A stretch of DNA of 64,000 nt from an uncultured Collinsella sp. Lineage in GTDB: Bacteria > Actinomycetota > Coriobacteriia > Coriobacteriales > Coriobacteriaceae. Shown here one piece after another: positions 9,330-18,409 of the stretch. Within the stretch, counting starts at the first letter, position 1; the number at the start of each line of letters is the position of its first letter. The stretch lies in NCBI GenBank assembly GCA_902491345.1, contig CABUHI010000003.1:1-64000 (forward strand). The letters are read 5' to 3'. The notes beneath the pieces were generated by a model. The model was not told the DNA's origin, did not search any database, and saw only the letters and a list, made by a program, of their open reading frames with translations. The position numbers and the translations under genes are program-made.

Positions 9330-9607
9330 TGACGGAGAGGGTTTTGCCCGCCGCGTCGCCGGCAAGAGAGGGAAGGTCATGGGCTGCAAGCCTTCCTGCG
9401 GTGACAAGGGCCAAGCGTTCACTCCCGAGCAGCGACCTCAACGGGCGCGCGGCCAGCGGCGGCGATGTCCCCAGTAGGGAAGCCGTGAGCCTCGCGACAA
9501 GGGGCAAAGAGTGGGCGCGGCGGGCCAGACATCCGTCGGGTCAAACAAGGTGGTACCGCGGAATTCAACCGTCCTTGGGCAATGCACATGCCCGAGGACG
9601 GTTTTTT
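9330..9607 (+). promoter_or_regulatory. T-box leader of pheST (phenylalanine-responsive)
   Basis: The T-box sequence AACAAGGTGGTACCGCGG is at 9544-9561. It is followed directly by an intrinsic terminator at 9567-9607 (AACCGTCCTTGGGC pairing with GCCCGAGGACGGTT, then TTTTTT). The 200 nt upstream form the GC-rich stem I region. T-box RNAs bind uncharged tRNA through a specifier codon and the tRNA 3' end, and antiterminate. A UUC at 9418-9420 followed by A is a possible Phe specifier, but I did not fold the RNA. The leader boundary at 9330 is approximate. Confidence 0.93.
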
Positions 9608-9692
9608 GTTACCGAACCGGGCCGCGTTTTCGCAACGCCAAGCGGCATTGGTCGCCCTGGCAAGCGAATGCGCGAGAGACGAAAGGGAAGAC

Positions 9693-10769
9693 ATGAGTCT
9701 GATTGATGATCTGGTCAAACTCGAGGAAGAGGCCAAGGAGCTCGTCGCAGGCGCCGACGACGCCGCCAAGCTCGAGGCTGCGCGCGTTGAGCTGCTCGGT
9801 CGCAAGGGTCGCATCACCGGCCTGATGCGCATGATGGGCAAGCTCGCCCCCGAGGATCGTCCCGTGATGGGCAAGCGCGCCAACGAGATGCGCCAGCTGA
9901 TCGAGGGCATGCTCGACGAGCGCACCACCGAGATGAAGGCCGCCGCCCTCAAGCACGCACTCGAGCACGAGGCCGTCGACATCACGCTGCCGGGCATCCG
10001 TCCGCAGATCGGTCACCAGCACCTGATCAAGCAGATCATCGAGGAGGCCGAGGACATCTTCTGCGGCATTGGCTACACCGTCGAGTCCGGCCCCATGGTC
10101 GACACCTCCTACTACAACTTCACCGCGCTCAACGCTCCCATGGATCACCCGAGCCGCTCGGCCCGCGATACCTTCTACGTGGTCGACAACAACCCCGGCA
10201 GCGTCGCGCACCCCGAGGCTCACGCCCACGGTGAGTCCGACGTGCTGCTGCGCACCCAGACCTCGGGCGTGCAGATCCACACCATGGAGTCGCAGAAGCC
10301 GCCCATCTACATGATCTGCCCGGGCACCGTCTACCGTCCCGACACGGCCGACGCCTGCCACCTGCCGCAGTTCAACCAGATCGAGGGCCTGGTCGTCGAC
10401 GAGGGCATCACCTTTGGCGATCTTAAGGGCACGCTCGACTACTTTGTTAAGTGCATGTTTGGCGAGGACCGCAAGACGCGTTATCGCCCGCACTTCTTCC
10501 CCTTCACCGAGCCGAGCTGCGAGGTGGACGTGAGCTGCCACGTCTGCGGCGGCAAGGGCTGCAACTTCTGCAAGCACAGCGGCTGGATCGAGATCTTGGG
10601 CTGCGGCATGGTCGACCCCAACGTCCTGATCAACTGCGGCATCGATCCCGAGAAGTACACCGGCTTCGCCTTTGGCATTGGCGCCGAGCGCGTCGCGGCC
10701 CTGCGCTACGACCTGCCCGACCTGCGTACGTTGATGACAGGCGATATGCGTTTCCTGAATCAGTTCTAG
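9693..10769 (+). CDS. pheS: phenylalanyl-tRNA synthetase alpha subunit
   Basis: Catalytic subunit of the heterotetrameric PheRS, charging tRNA-Phe. The 358-residue protein has an N-terminal coiled-coil (about 1-85) that binds tRNA. The class II core follows, with motif 2 around QFNQIEGLVVD and motif 3 GIGAERVAALRYD. It includes the usual Cys pattern SCHVCGGKGCNFC seen in many bacterial PheS. The ATG at 9693 has GAAAGGGAAG upstream; an upstream in-frame ATG lies inside the T-box terminator and is rejected. It is transcribed with pheT under T-box control. Confidence 0.97.
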   Translation: MSLIDDLVKLEEEAKELVAGADDAAKLEAARVELLGRKGRITGLMRMMGKLAPEDRPVMGKRANEMRQLIEGMLDERTTEMKAAALKHALEHEAVDITLPGIRPQIGHQHLIKQIIEEAEDIFCGIGYTVESGPMVDTSYYNFTALNAPMDHPSRSARDTFYVVDNNPGSVAHPEAHAHGESDVLLRTQTSGVQIHTMESQKPPIYMICPGTVYRPDTADACHLPQFNQIEGLVVDEGITFGDLKGTLDYFVKCMFGEDRKTRYRPHFFPFTEPSCEVDVSCHVCGGKGCNFCKHSGWIEILGCGMVDPNVLINCGIDPEKYTGFAFGIGAERVAALRYDLPDLRTLMTGDMRFLNQF

Positions 10770-10953
10770 GCTGCGGCTTGCCCAAGCACGGCACCTCGGC
10801 GCTCATTCGTCGCTTGCGTACCAAAGTACGCGGCGCTCCTCTTTCGGGCCGATCTGTCGCACTTGGACAACCCTCGCTTTGTAAGGAATGTTCACAAAGT
10901 TGAAGTTTCCACCTGCATCTCTTCGCAGGCTTTCAGTATGAAAGGAGAGCTAG
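10770..10953 (+). other. pheS-pheT intergenic with hairpin
   Basis: 184 bp without a gene. It contains GCGTAC-CAAA-GTACGC (10816-10831) and GGCGCT before and after it. There is no T-run, so it is not a clear terminator. It looks like an inserted palindromic repeat separating two genes that are usually close together. Confidence 0.4.
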
Positions 10954-13407
10954 ATGCGTGTTTCTTACGACTGGCTCAAGACCATGATCGATATTCCGGA
11001 GGATCCCAAGACCCTTTCGGACGAATATATCCGTACCGGCACCGAGGTCGAGGCGATCGACACCGTGGGCGAGTCCTTCGACCACGTGGTGACTGCCAAG
11101 GTGCTCACCAAGACCCCGCACCCCGATAGCGACCACATGTATGTGTGCTCGGTCGACGTGGGCGACAAGAACCTCGACGCCGACGGCAACCCCGCCCCGC
11201 TGCAGATCGTCTGCGGCGCGCAGAACTTTGAGGCCGGCGACCACATCGTCACGGCCATGATCGGTGCTGTGCTTCCCGGCGACGTTAAGATCAAGAAGAG
11301 CAAGCTTCGCGGCGTCGTGTCCATGGGCATGAACTGCTCTGCGCGCGAGCTCGGCCTGGGCGGCGATCACTCCGGCATCATGATCCTGCCCGAGGATACG
11401 CCCTGCGGCATGCCGTTTGCCGAGTACGTGGGCTCGAGCGATACCGTGCTCGACTGCGAGATCACGCCCAACCGTCCCGACTGCCTGTCCATGATTGGCA
11501 TGGCCCGCGAGACCGGTGCCATCTTCGACCGCGATTTCCATGTTGAGCTGCCCGCCATCAAGGCGGAGACTGGCCGCGCGACCGACGACGAGCTTTCGGT
11601 CGAGATTGCCGACGAGGGCCTGTGCGACCGCTATGTCGCCCGCATCGTGCGCAACGTGAAGGTCGGCCCCTCGCCCGACTGGATGGTCAAGCGCCTCAAC
11701 GCCCTGGGCGTGCGTCCGCACAACAACATCGTCGACATCACCAACTATGTGATGATGCTCACCGGTCAGCCGCTGCATGCCTTTGACCTGGACACCTTTG
11801 CCGAGCGCGATGGCCATCGCCGCGTGGTGGTTCGCGCCGCCCAACAGGACGAGAAGTTCACGACCCTCGACGGCGAGGAGCGCACGCTCGACGCCGGCAT
11901 GGGCCTCATCACCGACGGCGAGCGTCCCGTGGCGCTGGCCGGCGTTATGGGCGGCATGGATTCCGAGATCGAGGATGACACCGTCGACGTGATGGTCGAG
12001 AGTGCCTGCTTCAACGCCGGTCGCACCTCGCACACCAGCCGCGATCTGTCGCTGATCTCCGACGCCTCCATCCGTTTTGAGCGCCAGGTCGATGAGACCG
12101 GCTGCGTGGATGTCGCCAACGTTACCTGCGCGCTGATCGAGGAGATCGCCGGCGGCGAGGTCGCTCCCGGCTACGTCGACGTGTTCCGCGCGCCCAAGAC
12201 CATCGACAGCATCAAGCTGCGCCTGGCCCGCGTGCACGCCATTAGCGGTGCCGACATCGAGCCCGAGTTTATCGAGCGTTCGCTCACTCGCCTGGGCTGC
12301 ACCGTCGAGCGCGACGGCGAGGACTTTATGGTCACCCCGCCGAGCTTCCGCCCCGACCTGCCGCGCGAGATCGATCTGATCGAGGAGGTCCTGCGCCTGT
12401 GGGGCATGGGCCGCGTGACGGCGACCATCCCGGCTGCCAAGAACCACATCGGCGGCCTGACCCGCGAGCAGAAGCTCACCCGCAAGGTCGGCGAGATCCT
12501 GCGCGCCTGCGGCCTCAATGAGACCACGACTTTTGGCTTTGCCGCTCCGGGCGACCTGGAGAAGATCGGCATGTCCACCGAGGGCCGCGGCTGCCCCGTG
12601 GTGCTCATGAATCCGCTGGTAGCCGAGCAGACCGAGATGCGTCGCTCGCTGCTGCCGGGCCTGCTGCAATCCGTGGCCTATAACGAGGCCCACGGCACGC
12701 CCAACGTGCACCTGTACGAGGTCGGCAGCCTGTTCCACGGTCGTGAGAACGCCAGCCTGCCCAAGGAGACCAAGTCCGTGGCGGGCGTGCTCTCGGGTCA
12801 GTGGAGCGAGCAGTCTTGGAACATGAAGTACCGCAAGCTGCGTTTCTTCTTTGGCAAGGGCATTGTCGAGGAGCTGCTCGCCCAGCTGCGCATCGAGAAG
12901 GTTCGCTTCCGTCCCGTCGAGGGCGAGGGCTACGCTTTCTTGCAGCCGGGTCGTGCGGCCGAGGTTCTGTCCGGCGGCACCGTACTGGGCTGGGTCGGCG
13001 AGATTCACCCCGAGGCGCGCGAGGCGATGGGCATCGATGAGGTCGTCGTTGCCTTTGAGCTCGATCTGGACAAGCTGATCAAGGGCGCCCGCAATCAGGA
13101 GAACTACCGCGAGTTCTCGCAGTACCCTGCCGTTGAGCACGACCTTGCTATCGTGGTCGACAATGCTGTGACCTGCGAGGATCTTGAGCGCCGCATTACC
13201 AGCGCCGGCGGCAAGCTGCTCGAGGGCGTGCGCCTGTTCGACGTCTACCGCGATCCCATCCGCATCGGAGCGGGCAAGAAGTCCATGGCCTTTGCGCTTA
13301 CGTATCGCTCCGACGACCACACGCTCACCAGCGAAGAGGTCGAGAAGGCGCACCAGAAGATCGTCACCAAGGTGTGCAAGGGCGTAAACGGCGAGGTCCG
13401 CGGCTAG
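10954..13407 (+). CDS. pheT: phenylalanyl-tRNA synthetase beta subunit
   Basis: Non-catalytic and editing subunit of PheRS. The 817 residues show the full bacterial order. First comes the tRNA-binding OB domain (about 40-155), then the B1/B3-B4 editing region and B5 (about 405-480). A core-like synthetase fold follows, and a C-terminal anticodon-binding FDX-ACB domain ends at the stop (REFSQYPAVEHDLAIVVDN onwards). AAAGGAGAG is 5 nt before the ATG. It follows pheS by 184 bp and should share its T-box. Confidence 0.97.
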   Translation: MRVSYDWLKTMIDIPEDPKTLSDEYIRTGTEVEAIDTVGESFDHVVTAKVLTKTPHPDSDHMYVCSVDVGDKNLDADGNPAPLQIVCGAQNFEAGDHIVTAMIGAVLPGDVKIKKSKLRGVVSMGMNCSARELGLGGDHSGIMILPEDTPCGMPFAEYVGSSDTVLDCEITPNRPDCLSMIGMARETGAIFDRDFHVELPAIKAETGRATDDELSVEIADEGLCDRYVARIVRNVKVGPSPDWMVKRLNALGVRPHNNIVDITNYVMMLTGQPLHAFDLDTFAERDGHRRVVVRAAQQDEKFTTLDGEERTLDAGMGLITDGERPVALAGVMGGMDSEIEDDTVDVMVESACFNAGRTSHTSRDLSLISDASIRFERQVDETGCVDVANVTCALIEEIAGGEVAPGYVDVFRAPKTIDSIKLRLARVHAISGADIEPEFIERSLTRLGCTVERDGEDFMVTPPSFRPDLPREIDLIEEVLRLWGMGRVTATIPAAKNHIGGLTREQKLTRKVGEILRACGLNETTTFGFAAPGDLEKIGMSTEGRGCPVVLMNPLVAEQTEMRRSLLPGLLQSVAYNEAHGTPNVHLYEVGSLFHGRENASLPKETKSVAGVLSGQWSEQSWNMKYRKLRFFFGKGIVEELLAQLRIEKVRFRPVEGEGYAFLQPGRAAEVLSGGTVLGWVGEIHPEAREAMGIDEVVVAFELDLDKLIKGARNQENYREFSQYPAVEHDLAIVVDNAVTCEDLERRITSAGGKLLEGVRLFDVYRDPIRIGAGKKSMAFALTYRSDDHTLTSEEVEKAHQKIVTKVCKGVNGEVRG

Positions 13408-13528
13408 GTCCTGCACTGGGATATGGGTCGGCGGTGGCTGCCGCCGAGTCCTACGTGACCGCTATGCTCGGTATGAGGCACCGTTGGGCCTGTATATATG
13501 ACACGCGCATTACATAACGGCGTGCTGC

Positions 13529-13596
13529 TTTGTCGGCAGTGCGCCGTTTTGCTATGATAGCCCGCGGCGTGTTACGAATCTAACAATACGTAACAC
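13529..13596 (+). promoter_or_regulatory. promoter with NikR-like operator before the nickel/cobalt importer
   Basis: TTGTCG (13529-13534), an 18-bp spacer and TATGAT (13553-13558) form a promoter. Eleven bases downstream lies a perfect inverted repeat, GTGTTAC-N14-GTAACAC (13569-13596), covering the expected transcription start. As I recall, this is the operator consensus of the nickel repressor NikR in deltaproteobacteria and archaea (GTGTTAC-N13/14-GTAACAC). No nikR gene is in this window. The position fits repression when nickel is plentiful. Confidence 0.7.
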
Positions 13597-13653
13597 TCTT
13601 AAGGTGATTTAAGCGGCGTTGCAATTCCGTGCGCCGATAACCGGGAGGCGTAC

Positions 13654-14712
13654 ATGCACATTCCAGATAATTATCTGTCTCCGCAGACCGATGCCGTCAT
13701 GGCGGTGGCAATGGTGCCCGTTTGGGTTCACTGCATCAAGAAGGTGCGCGCCACGCTCGATCGCGAGCACATGGCGTTCCTGGGCATCTGCGCCGCATTC
13801 TCCTTCTTGCTCATGATGTTTAACGTGCCGCTGCCCGGCGGTACCACTGGTCACGCCGTTGGCGGCGCGCTCATCGCGCTGCTGCTTGGCCCCGAGGCCG
13901 CTGCCATTGCCGTCTCGGTCGCGCTAGCGCTGCAGGCGCTGCTATTTGGCGACGGCGGCGTTCTGTCGTTTGGCGCCAACTGCTTTAACATGGCCTTTGT
14001 GCTGCCGTTTGTCGCTGCTATCGTGTTTCGTGCGCTCAACAGCCGTCTGCACGACAAGAGCTGGGGCACCTCGGTTTCTGCCATCGTAAGCGGCTGGGTC
14101 GGCCTGTGCCTGGCGGCCCTGTGCGCGGCAATCGAGTTCGGTATTCAGCCGATGCTCTTCACGAATGCTTCGGGCGCTCCGCTGTACTGCCCCTTCCCGC
14201 TGTCCGTGGCTATTCCTGCCATGTTGATCCCGCATATGCTGGTTGCCGGCGTGATCGAGGGCGTGGCGACGGCCGCCATCTACGGCTTTATCAAGAAGAC
14301 GGCGCCGAGCATTATCGTCGGGCCCGAGGCCATCGATGGCCAGCTTGCTGCCGAGGGCGCTGCTGTCAAGAAGACCTCGCTGGTTCCCACGCTCATTTTG
14401 GTCGCCGTGCTCGTGGTGGCCACGCCGCTGGGATTGCTTGCCACCGGTGACGCCTGGGGTGAGTGGGACGCCGAGGGCGCCGCAACTGCCGTTCAGGAGG
14501 CTGGCGACGACAGCCTGCAGGCTTCGGTCGGCCTCGATACTCCGACCTTTGCCGACGCGCTGCCCACGGGTGATTACCTGCAGGCCTATTCCGAGGAACA
14601 GGGCCTTGGCTTTGCCGGCCAGGCTGCCATGTATATCCTTTCCGGTGTGATTGGCGTGGCGGTGCTCACCATCGCATTCCGCCTGATTTCGCTGACGGTT
14701 AAGGAAAGCTGA
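13654..14712 (+). CDS. ECF transporter CbiM/NikM-type substrate-binding permease with PDGLE-like C-terminus
   Basis: Metal-selecting S component of a nickel/cobalt energy-coupling factor importer. It starts MHIPDNYLS; the N-terminal Met-His is the metal-binding end in this family. Residues ~1-230 are the CbiM membrane core (GHAVGGALIALLLGPEAA is conserved). A linker and two further membrane segments (near residues 244-264 and 325-350) look like the CbiN/NikN PDGLE domain fused to the permease. GGGAGG precedes the ATG. The operator upstream favours nickel over cobalt. It is first in a three-gene operon. Confidence 0.88.
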   Translation: MHIPDNYLSPQTDAVMAVAMVPVWVHCIKKVRATLDREHMAFLGICAAFSFLLMMFNVPLPGGTTGHAVGGALIALLLGPEAAAIAVSVALALQALLFGDGGVLSFGANCFNMAFVLPFVAAIVFRALNSRLHDKSWGTSVSAIVSGWVGLCLAALCAAIEFGIQPMLFTNASGAPLYCPFPLSVAIPAMLIPHMLVAGVIEGVATAAIYGFIKKTAPSIIVGPEAIDGQLAAEGAAVKKTSLVPTLILVAVLVVATPLGLLATGDAWGEWDAEGAATAVQEAGDDSLQASVGLDTPTFADALPTGDYLQAYSEEQGLGFAGQAAMYILSGVIGVAVLTIAFRLISLTVKES

Positions 14713-14716
14713 GCGC

Positions 14717-15553
14717 ATGCAAATGGTCGAGCTGCCTAGCTGGCTTGCGGCCGAGGAGCGATACGAGCCCGCGGGGGCTCGGCATCGTGTGATGCAAAAG
14801 AATGTCCTGCACCTGGCGAGCCTGCTTGAGCGGGTTCGCCTGGGTGGAGGTGCGCACGAGGGCGGGTCGATGGTCGACCGCGCCCTTTCTTGCGTTTCGG
14901 CTCCGGTGCGTCTGGTGGGGATGTTCGTTTGCGTCCTGTGCGTGTGTCTGACGCAAAGCCCGCTGTACCTCATGTTGATGGCGGCTATCGTGTTGGTGCT
15001 GGTCGCGGTGCGCCCGGTGCGCGGGCTGCGGGCGACTTTTGTGCCGGCATTGGCTGCCGCGGGGTTTGCCGTGGTTCTGGCACTGCCTGCTCTGCTGCTG
15101 GGTGCTTCTGCCACGGGCGCCATGCTCAAGATCGCGCTCAAGACCTTCATTAATGTGTCACTGGTGCTGGGCGTTTCGTGGACCCTCACGTGGAGCCGCA
15201 TGTCGGCCGCGCTCAAGATGCTGCATCTACCCGACGAGGTTATCTTTACCTTTGATATGGCGCTCAAGCACGTTGAGGTGCTGGGCCGCACGGCGCACGA
15301 TCTGTGCGAATCAGTCATGCTGCGCAGCGTCGGTTCCGCGCCTGCGGGTTTTTCGCGCACCGACTCGCTGGCGGGTATCATGGGCATGACGTTTATCAAG
15401 GCGATGGAATGCAGCCGCGCGATGGACGAGGCCATGCTGTGCCGCGGCTTCGCCGGCGTGTATCCGGCGCCTGCACGGAGCGGCTTTGGCTGGCGCGATG
15501 CGGCTTACGCGGCCGTTGTGACGTTGCTCGCCGTGTTGTGCGCGATGTTGTAG
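14717..15553 (+). CDS. ECF transporter transmembrane protein (CbiQ/NikQ/EcfT)
   Basis: T component that couples the ATPase to the substrate-binding permease. The 278-residue protein has four to five membrane segments in the middle (about residues 65-135) and at the end. It has the coupling-helix motifs characteristic of the family, seen as the ARxx-like FSRTDSLAGI and AMDEAMLCRGF. It starts 4 nt after the stop of the permease gene, so translation is coupled. Confidence 0.88.
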   Translation: MQMVELPSWLAAEERYEPAGARHRVMQKNVLHLASLLERVRLGGGAHEGGSMVDRALSCVSAPVRLVGMFVCVLCVCLTQSPLYLMLMAAIVLVLVAVRPVRGLRATFVPALAAAGFAVVLALPALLLGASATGAMLKIALKTFINVSLVLGVSWTLTWSRMSAALKMLHLPDEVIFTFDMALKHVEVLGRTAHDLCESVMLRSVGSAPAGFSRTDSLAGIMGMTFIKAMECSRAMDEAMLCRGFAGVYPAPARSGFGWRDAAYAAVVTLLAVLCAML

Positions 15554-15597
15554 CGCGGACGGTCGAACCGTCGATGTGAGTAGGGAAGGGCGACGTT

Positions 15598-16368
15598 TTG
15601 GCAAACGATACGAATAACGCGATGGGTGTGAGCGGTGTTGCCGGCGCCGAGGTCACGCCGCTCATCGAGTTTCGCGACGTGGTGTTTTCCTATGCGGGTC
15701 ATACGGTGGTCGACGGCGTTTCATTGCAGGTGAACCGTGGGGAGCTCGTTGCTCTGCTTGGTCCTAACGGCTGCGGCAAGACGACGATCATGCGTCTTAT
15801 CAACGGCCTTGAGCTTGCGGACGCGGGTGCGTACCTGTTCGACGGGTATGCGGTCGATGCCGCATATCTCAAGGATTCCGCGACGGCCCAGCGGTTCCAT
15901 CAGCGCGTGGGCTTTGTGTTCCAAAACGCCGATGCGCAGCTCTTTTGTGCCACGGTCGGCGAGGAAGTCGCGTTTGGCCCGGCTCAAATGGGGCTGCCGG
16001 CAGACGAGCTCGAGCGCCGCGTCCGCGATGCCATGGAGCTGTTCCAGGTTGCCGATCTTGCCGACGTCTCTCCCTATCAGCTCTCGGGCGGGCAAAAGAA
16101 GCGCGTTGCGCTGGCTGCGGTGGTGTCGATGAACCCGGATATCCTGGTGCTTGACGAGCCCACCAACGGACTTGACGAGGACTCGTGCGACATCGTGGTC
16201 AACTTTCTACTGGCCTATGTTGCTGCCGGCAAGACGGTCTTGATGAGCACACACCATCAGGATTTGGTGCGGCGCCTGGGTGCCCGCGCCATCTATATCG
16301 ATCGATATCACCATGTGGTTGAGGCGCCGGTGTCGTCGTATGGAACCGAGAGCGGCGCTGCGGATTAG
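15598..16368 (+). CDS. ECF transporter ATP-binding protein (CbiO/NikO)
   Basis: ATPase that powers the importer. Walker A is LLGPNGCGKTT, the Q-loop is in FVFQNADAQLF, the ABC signature is LSGGQKKR, and Walker B is ILVLDEPTNGLD. At 256 residues it is a normal single ABC domain. The start is a TTG at 15598 with AAGGG upstream; an ATG at 15622 (before GVSGVAG) is an alternative. It completes the permease-EcfT-ATPase operon; only one ATPase gene is present, so it probably works as a homodimer. Confidence 0.9.
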   Translation: MANDTNNAMGVSGVAGAEVTPLIEFRDVVFSYAGHTVVDGVSLQVNRGELVALLGPNGCGKTTIMRLINGLELADAGAYLFDGYAVDAAYLKDSATAQRFHQRVGFVFQNADAQLFCATVGEEVAFGPAQMGLPADELERRVRDAMELFQVADLADVSPYQLSGGQKKRVALAAVVSMNPDILVLDEPTNGLDEDSCDIVVNFLLAYVAAGKTVLMSTHHQDLVRRLGARAIYIDRYHHVVEAPVSSYGTESGAAD

Positions 16369-16447
16369 TTGCTGCGTAGAGCGTGCGTAGCCGCCCGCGC
16401 GGCTTTGCCGTGATGGTATAGTTATCCAGGTTTTTATGGGGGTGGCT

Positions 16448-17296
16448 ATGCCAAGCTGGAACATTCATATCGCTCAGACGGAGCGTTTGCTGGAGCGCGC
16501 CGGTGCGCTTGCCAATAGCGTGCGCGACCGCAATGCCTTTTTGTTTGGCTGCGTGGTTCCGGATATCTTCGTGGGCTATATGGTCCCTGGCATCGCCGAT
16601 CCCATCCCGTACCGCATTACGCACTTTGCAAAGCCCGAGCCTATCCCCAAGCCTCGTGAGCATGAGTTCTGGGATACCTATGTGGCACCGTTGCTCAAAG
16701 GCGCACCCGCGGGCGAACCTGCTGAGGCCACCTCGATTGTCGAGGAACGCGAGCGACTCAATCGGGTGCATTATCCCCAACGTTACAAGAACGCCGAGCC
16801 GGTTGCCGGTCCCGGCGCCTGTGAGTTTTCGCTCGCGCCCGATGACGTGGCGCAGTCGCTGCTCGATCTGACGCTGGGCGTTTGGTCTCACCTTGTGGCC
16901 GATACTGTGTGGAATACCCGCGTGAACCAGTACCTGGAGGCGCACGGCGGCAAGCCGTGCGAGGAATTCCGCATTAAAAAGCAAGGCGACTTTGACTGGT
17001 TTGGCAAGACGCTCAGCATTGTTTCGATTCCGCGCGCGACCGATCGCCTCTATACTGCGGCGACGCGTTTTGGTCAGTATCCCATCCATAAGGAGTATGT
17101 GCTCAAGACCATCGGCGTTATGCACGAGATTGTACGCGAAAACCCCGGCGAGCCCGATCATCCGCCGTATCGCTTGCTAACCGAGGAGTTTTTCGATGCA
17201 ACGTTTACCGAGGTCGTCGAGCTAACCGAGGCTGGTTTTGCCGCCCGTGTCGAATCGCCCGATGTGTCTGCGCTGCCCCTGATTGCTAGCTGCTAG
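16448..17296 (+). CDS. zinc-dependent phospholipase C-like protein
   Basis: A 282-residue protein resembling the zinc-dependent phospholipase C family (PF00882-like). It has an N-terminal MPSWNIHIAQ, a VVPDI motif near residue 37 (the family's PDI turn) and a later histidine in WSHLVADTVWN. These would contribute to a tri-zinc site. No signal peptide is visible, unlike the secreted clostridial toxins, so it may be a cytoplasmic hydrolase. The start at 16448 has a G-rich tract (GGGGGTGG) just upstream; the ATG at 16436 is the alternative. A TATAGT box lies at about 16417. Confidence is moderate because the family is divergent. Confidence 0.6.
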   Translation: MPSWNIHIAQTERLLERAGALANSVRDRNAFLFGCVVPDIFVGYMVPGIADPIPYRITHFAKPEPIPKPREHEFWDTYVAPLLKGAPAGEPAEATSIVEERERLNRVHYPQRYKNAEPVAGPGACEFSLAPDDVAQSLLDLTLGVWSHLVADTVWNTRVNQYLEAHGGKPCEEFRIKKQGDFDWFGKTLSIVSIPRATDRLYTAATRFGQYPIHKEYVLKTIGVMHEIVRENPGEPDHPPYRLLTEEFFDATFTEVVELTEAGFAARVESPDVSALPLIASC

Positions 17297-18363
17297 CTGG
17301 CCGGCCCGGCAGTGAATAGCTCAACCCAATCGACAAGTAGCTCTTGCCGCAGGGCATCTTCGGCAGTGCGCTCCTGTTTAGTCTTTGGGGTGTAGGGAAG
17401 CCCAGCCTTTTTATGGATGAGCTCGGCTATGTGGTTGAAGCTCTTCTCCTTGATCTGGTCATAGGTAATTTGGATGACGTCGTAGCCCATGCTTGTGAGT
17501 GCGGTGGCGCGCTCGGCATCGGAGAGGCTCGCGGCTTCGCTGTCGTGGGCGGAGCGGCCTTGGCATTCAAGGATGACGCCTATGCTGTCGGTGGCGCTTT
17601 CGATGAGGATATCGGCGTAGCAGCAGGTTTTGTCATACAGCGAACGCGCGGCTTCGCTGAGCGGGATGCGCGCGTTATTGGTGATGTCGATGCCCAGACC
17701 GCCCTCATCGCGGGGGAGCGAGATGAGAATTGACGTCTGGACTTCAAAGGGCGAGGCGGTCTGTCCTGTCATGCGTTCGGCGGCCCAGCGGAGCTGCTTA
17801 ACGCCGCGCAGGCCTGCGGCCTGCTTGGCGAACGCGGCGATATCCGCTGCGGTAAGAAGCGGCGTGCGCTTCCACAAGTTGGTGTCATTGCCCTTGGTGT
17901 CGTTAGCTCGCTCTCAGCCGCAGCTGGGCGGAATGAGCTTAAGCGAAATAGCTTCATCGAGTTGTTGTTGCGTTCGCTCGCAGGGCTTAAACACTGCAAA
18001 GGAGCCGCACATCTCGTAGCAAGCCATGAGTAACTGGCTGCGTGAGACCTGCGTGGCAAGGCTGAGCAGCGTGAACTCCGGTGAAGTGACATCAAACCCA
18101 TGCTCAGTCTGCCTAAATGACCCAGGAGGCGGCTCTTGGGTTAGCAGACGGCTATGAAATAGCTTTCCGTTCGCGCGCTGTTTTCTTTCGCCCACGAATC
18201 TCCAAACTGGTGTGCCGAGCAAGTCTTTAAATACTGGTTGTTTTGAGTAGTGTACCAAGCGATGGTCATGGTCGGGCGGCAGGATTGCCGGATAGAGTCC
18301 CAGTATCTGGGGCGGGATGCGATAGTACTGAAAAGCCGTGGGTCCGCAGGCAAGAAATGACAT
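17293..18363 (-). pseudogene. DUF559/Vsr-like nuclease-fold protein interrupted by one TGA
   Basis: Two blocks lie in the same reading frame: residues 1-149 (18363-17917) and, after a single TGA at 17914-17916, a further 206 codons to the stop at 17293. There is no frameshift; only the TGA separates ...LIPPSCG from ERANDTKGND. The second block has a PD-(D/E)XK-like core: CYADILIES, then VILECQGRSAH, then DAERATALTSMGYDV, as in DUF559/Vsr-type proteins. A restart at a TTG (17877) could give the nuclease half alone. A TGG-to-TGA change is the simplest reading. A sequencing error or TGA readthrough is possible. Confidence 0.7.
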
Positions 18364-18409
18364 AGCGATCCGATCGTTTGAGCGTAGTTTGGGCTAGAAA
18401 AGCTATCGG

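Noticed and set aside
7740..9332. 530-codon frame opposite the M32 peptidase
   Set aside because: Its composition is that of a shadow frame; the HEAGH zinc motif and full family length are on the minus strand.
13408..13653. NiCo or cobalamin riboswitch before the importer
   Set aside because: No recognisable conserved core of either class; the perfect inverted repeat at the promoter explains regulation better.
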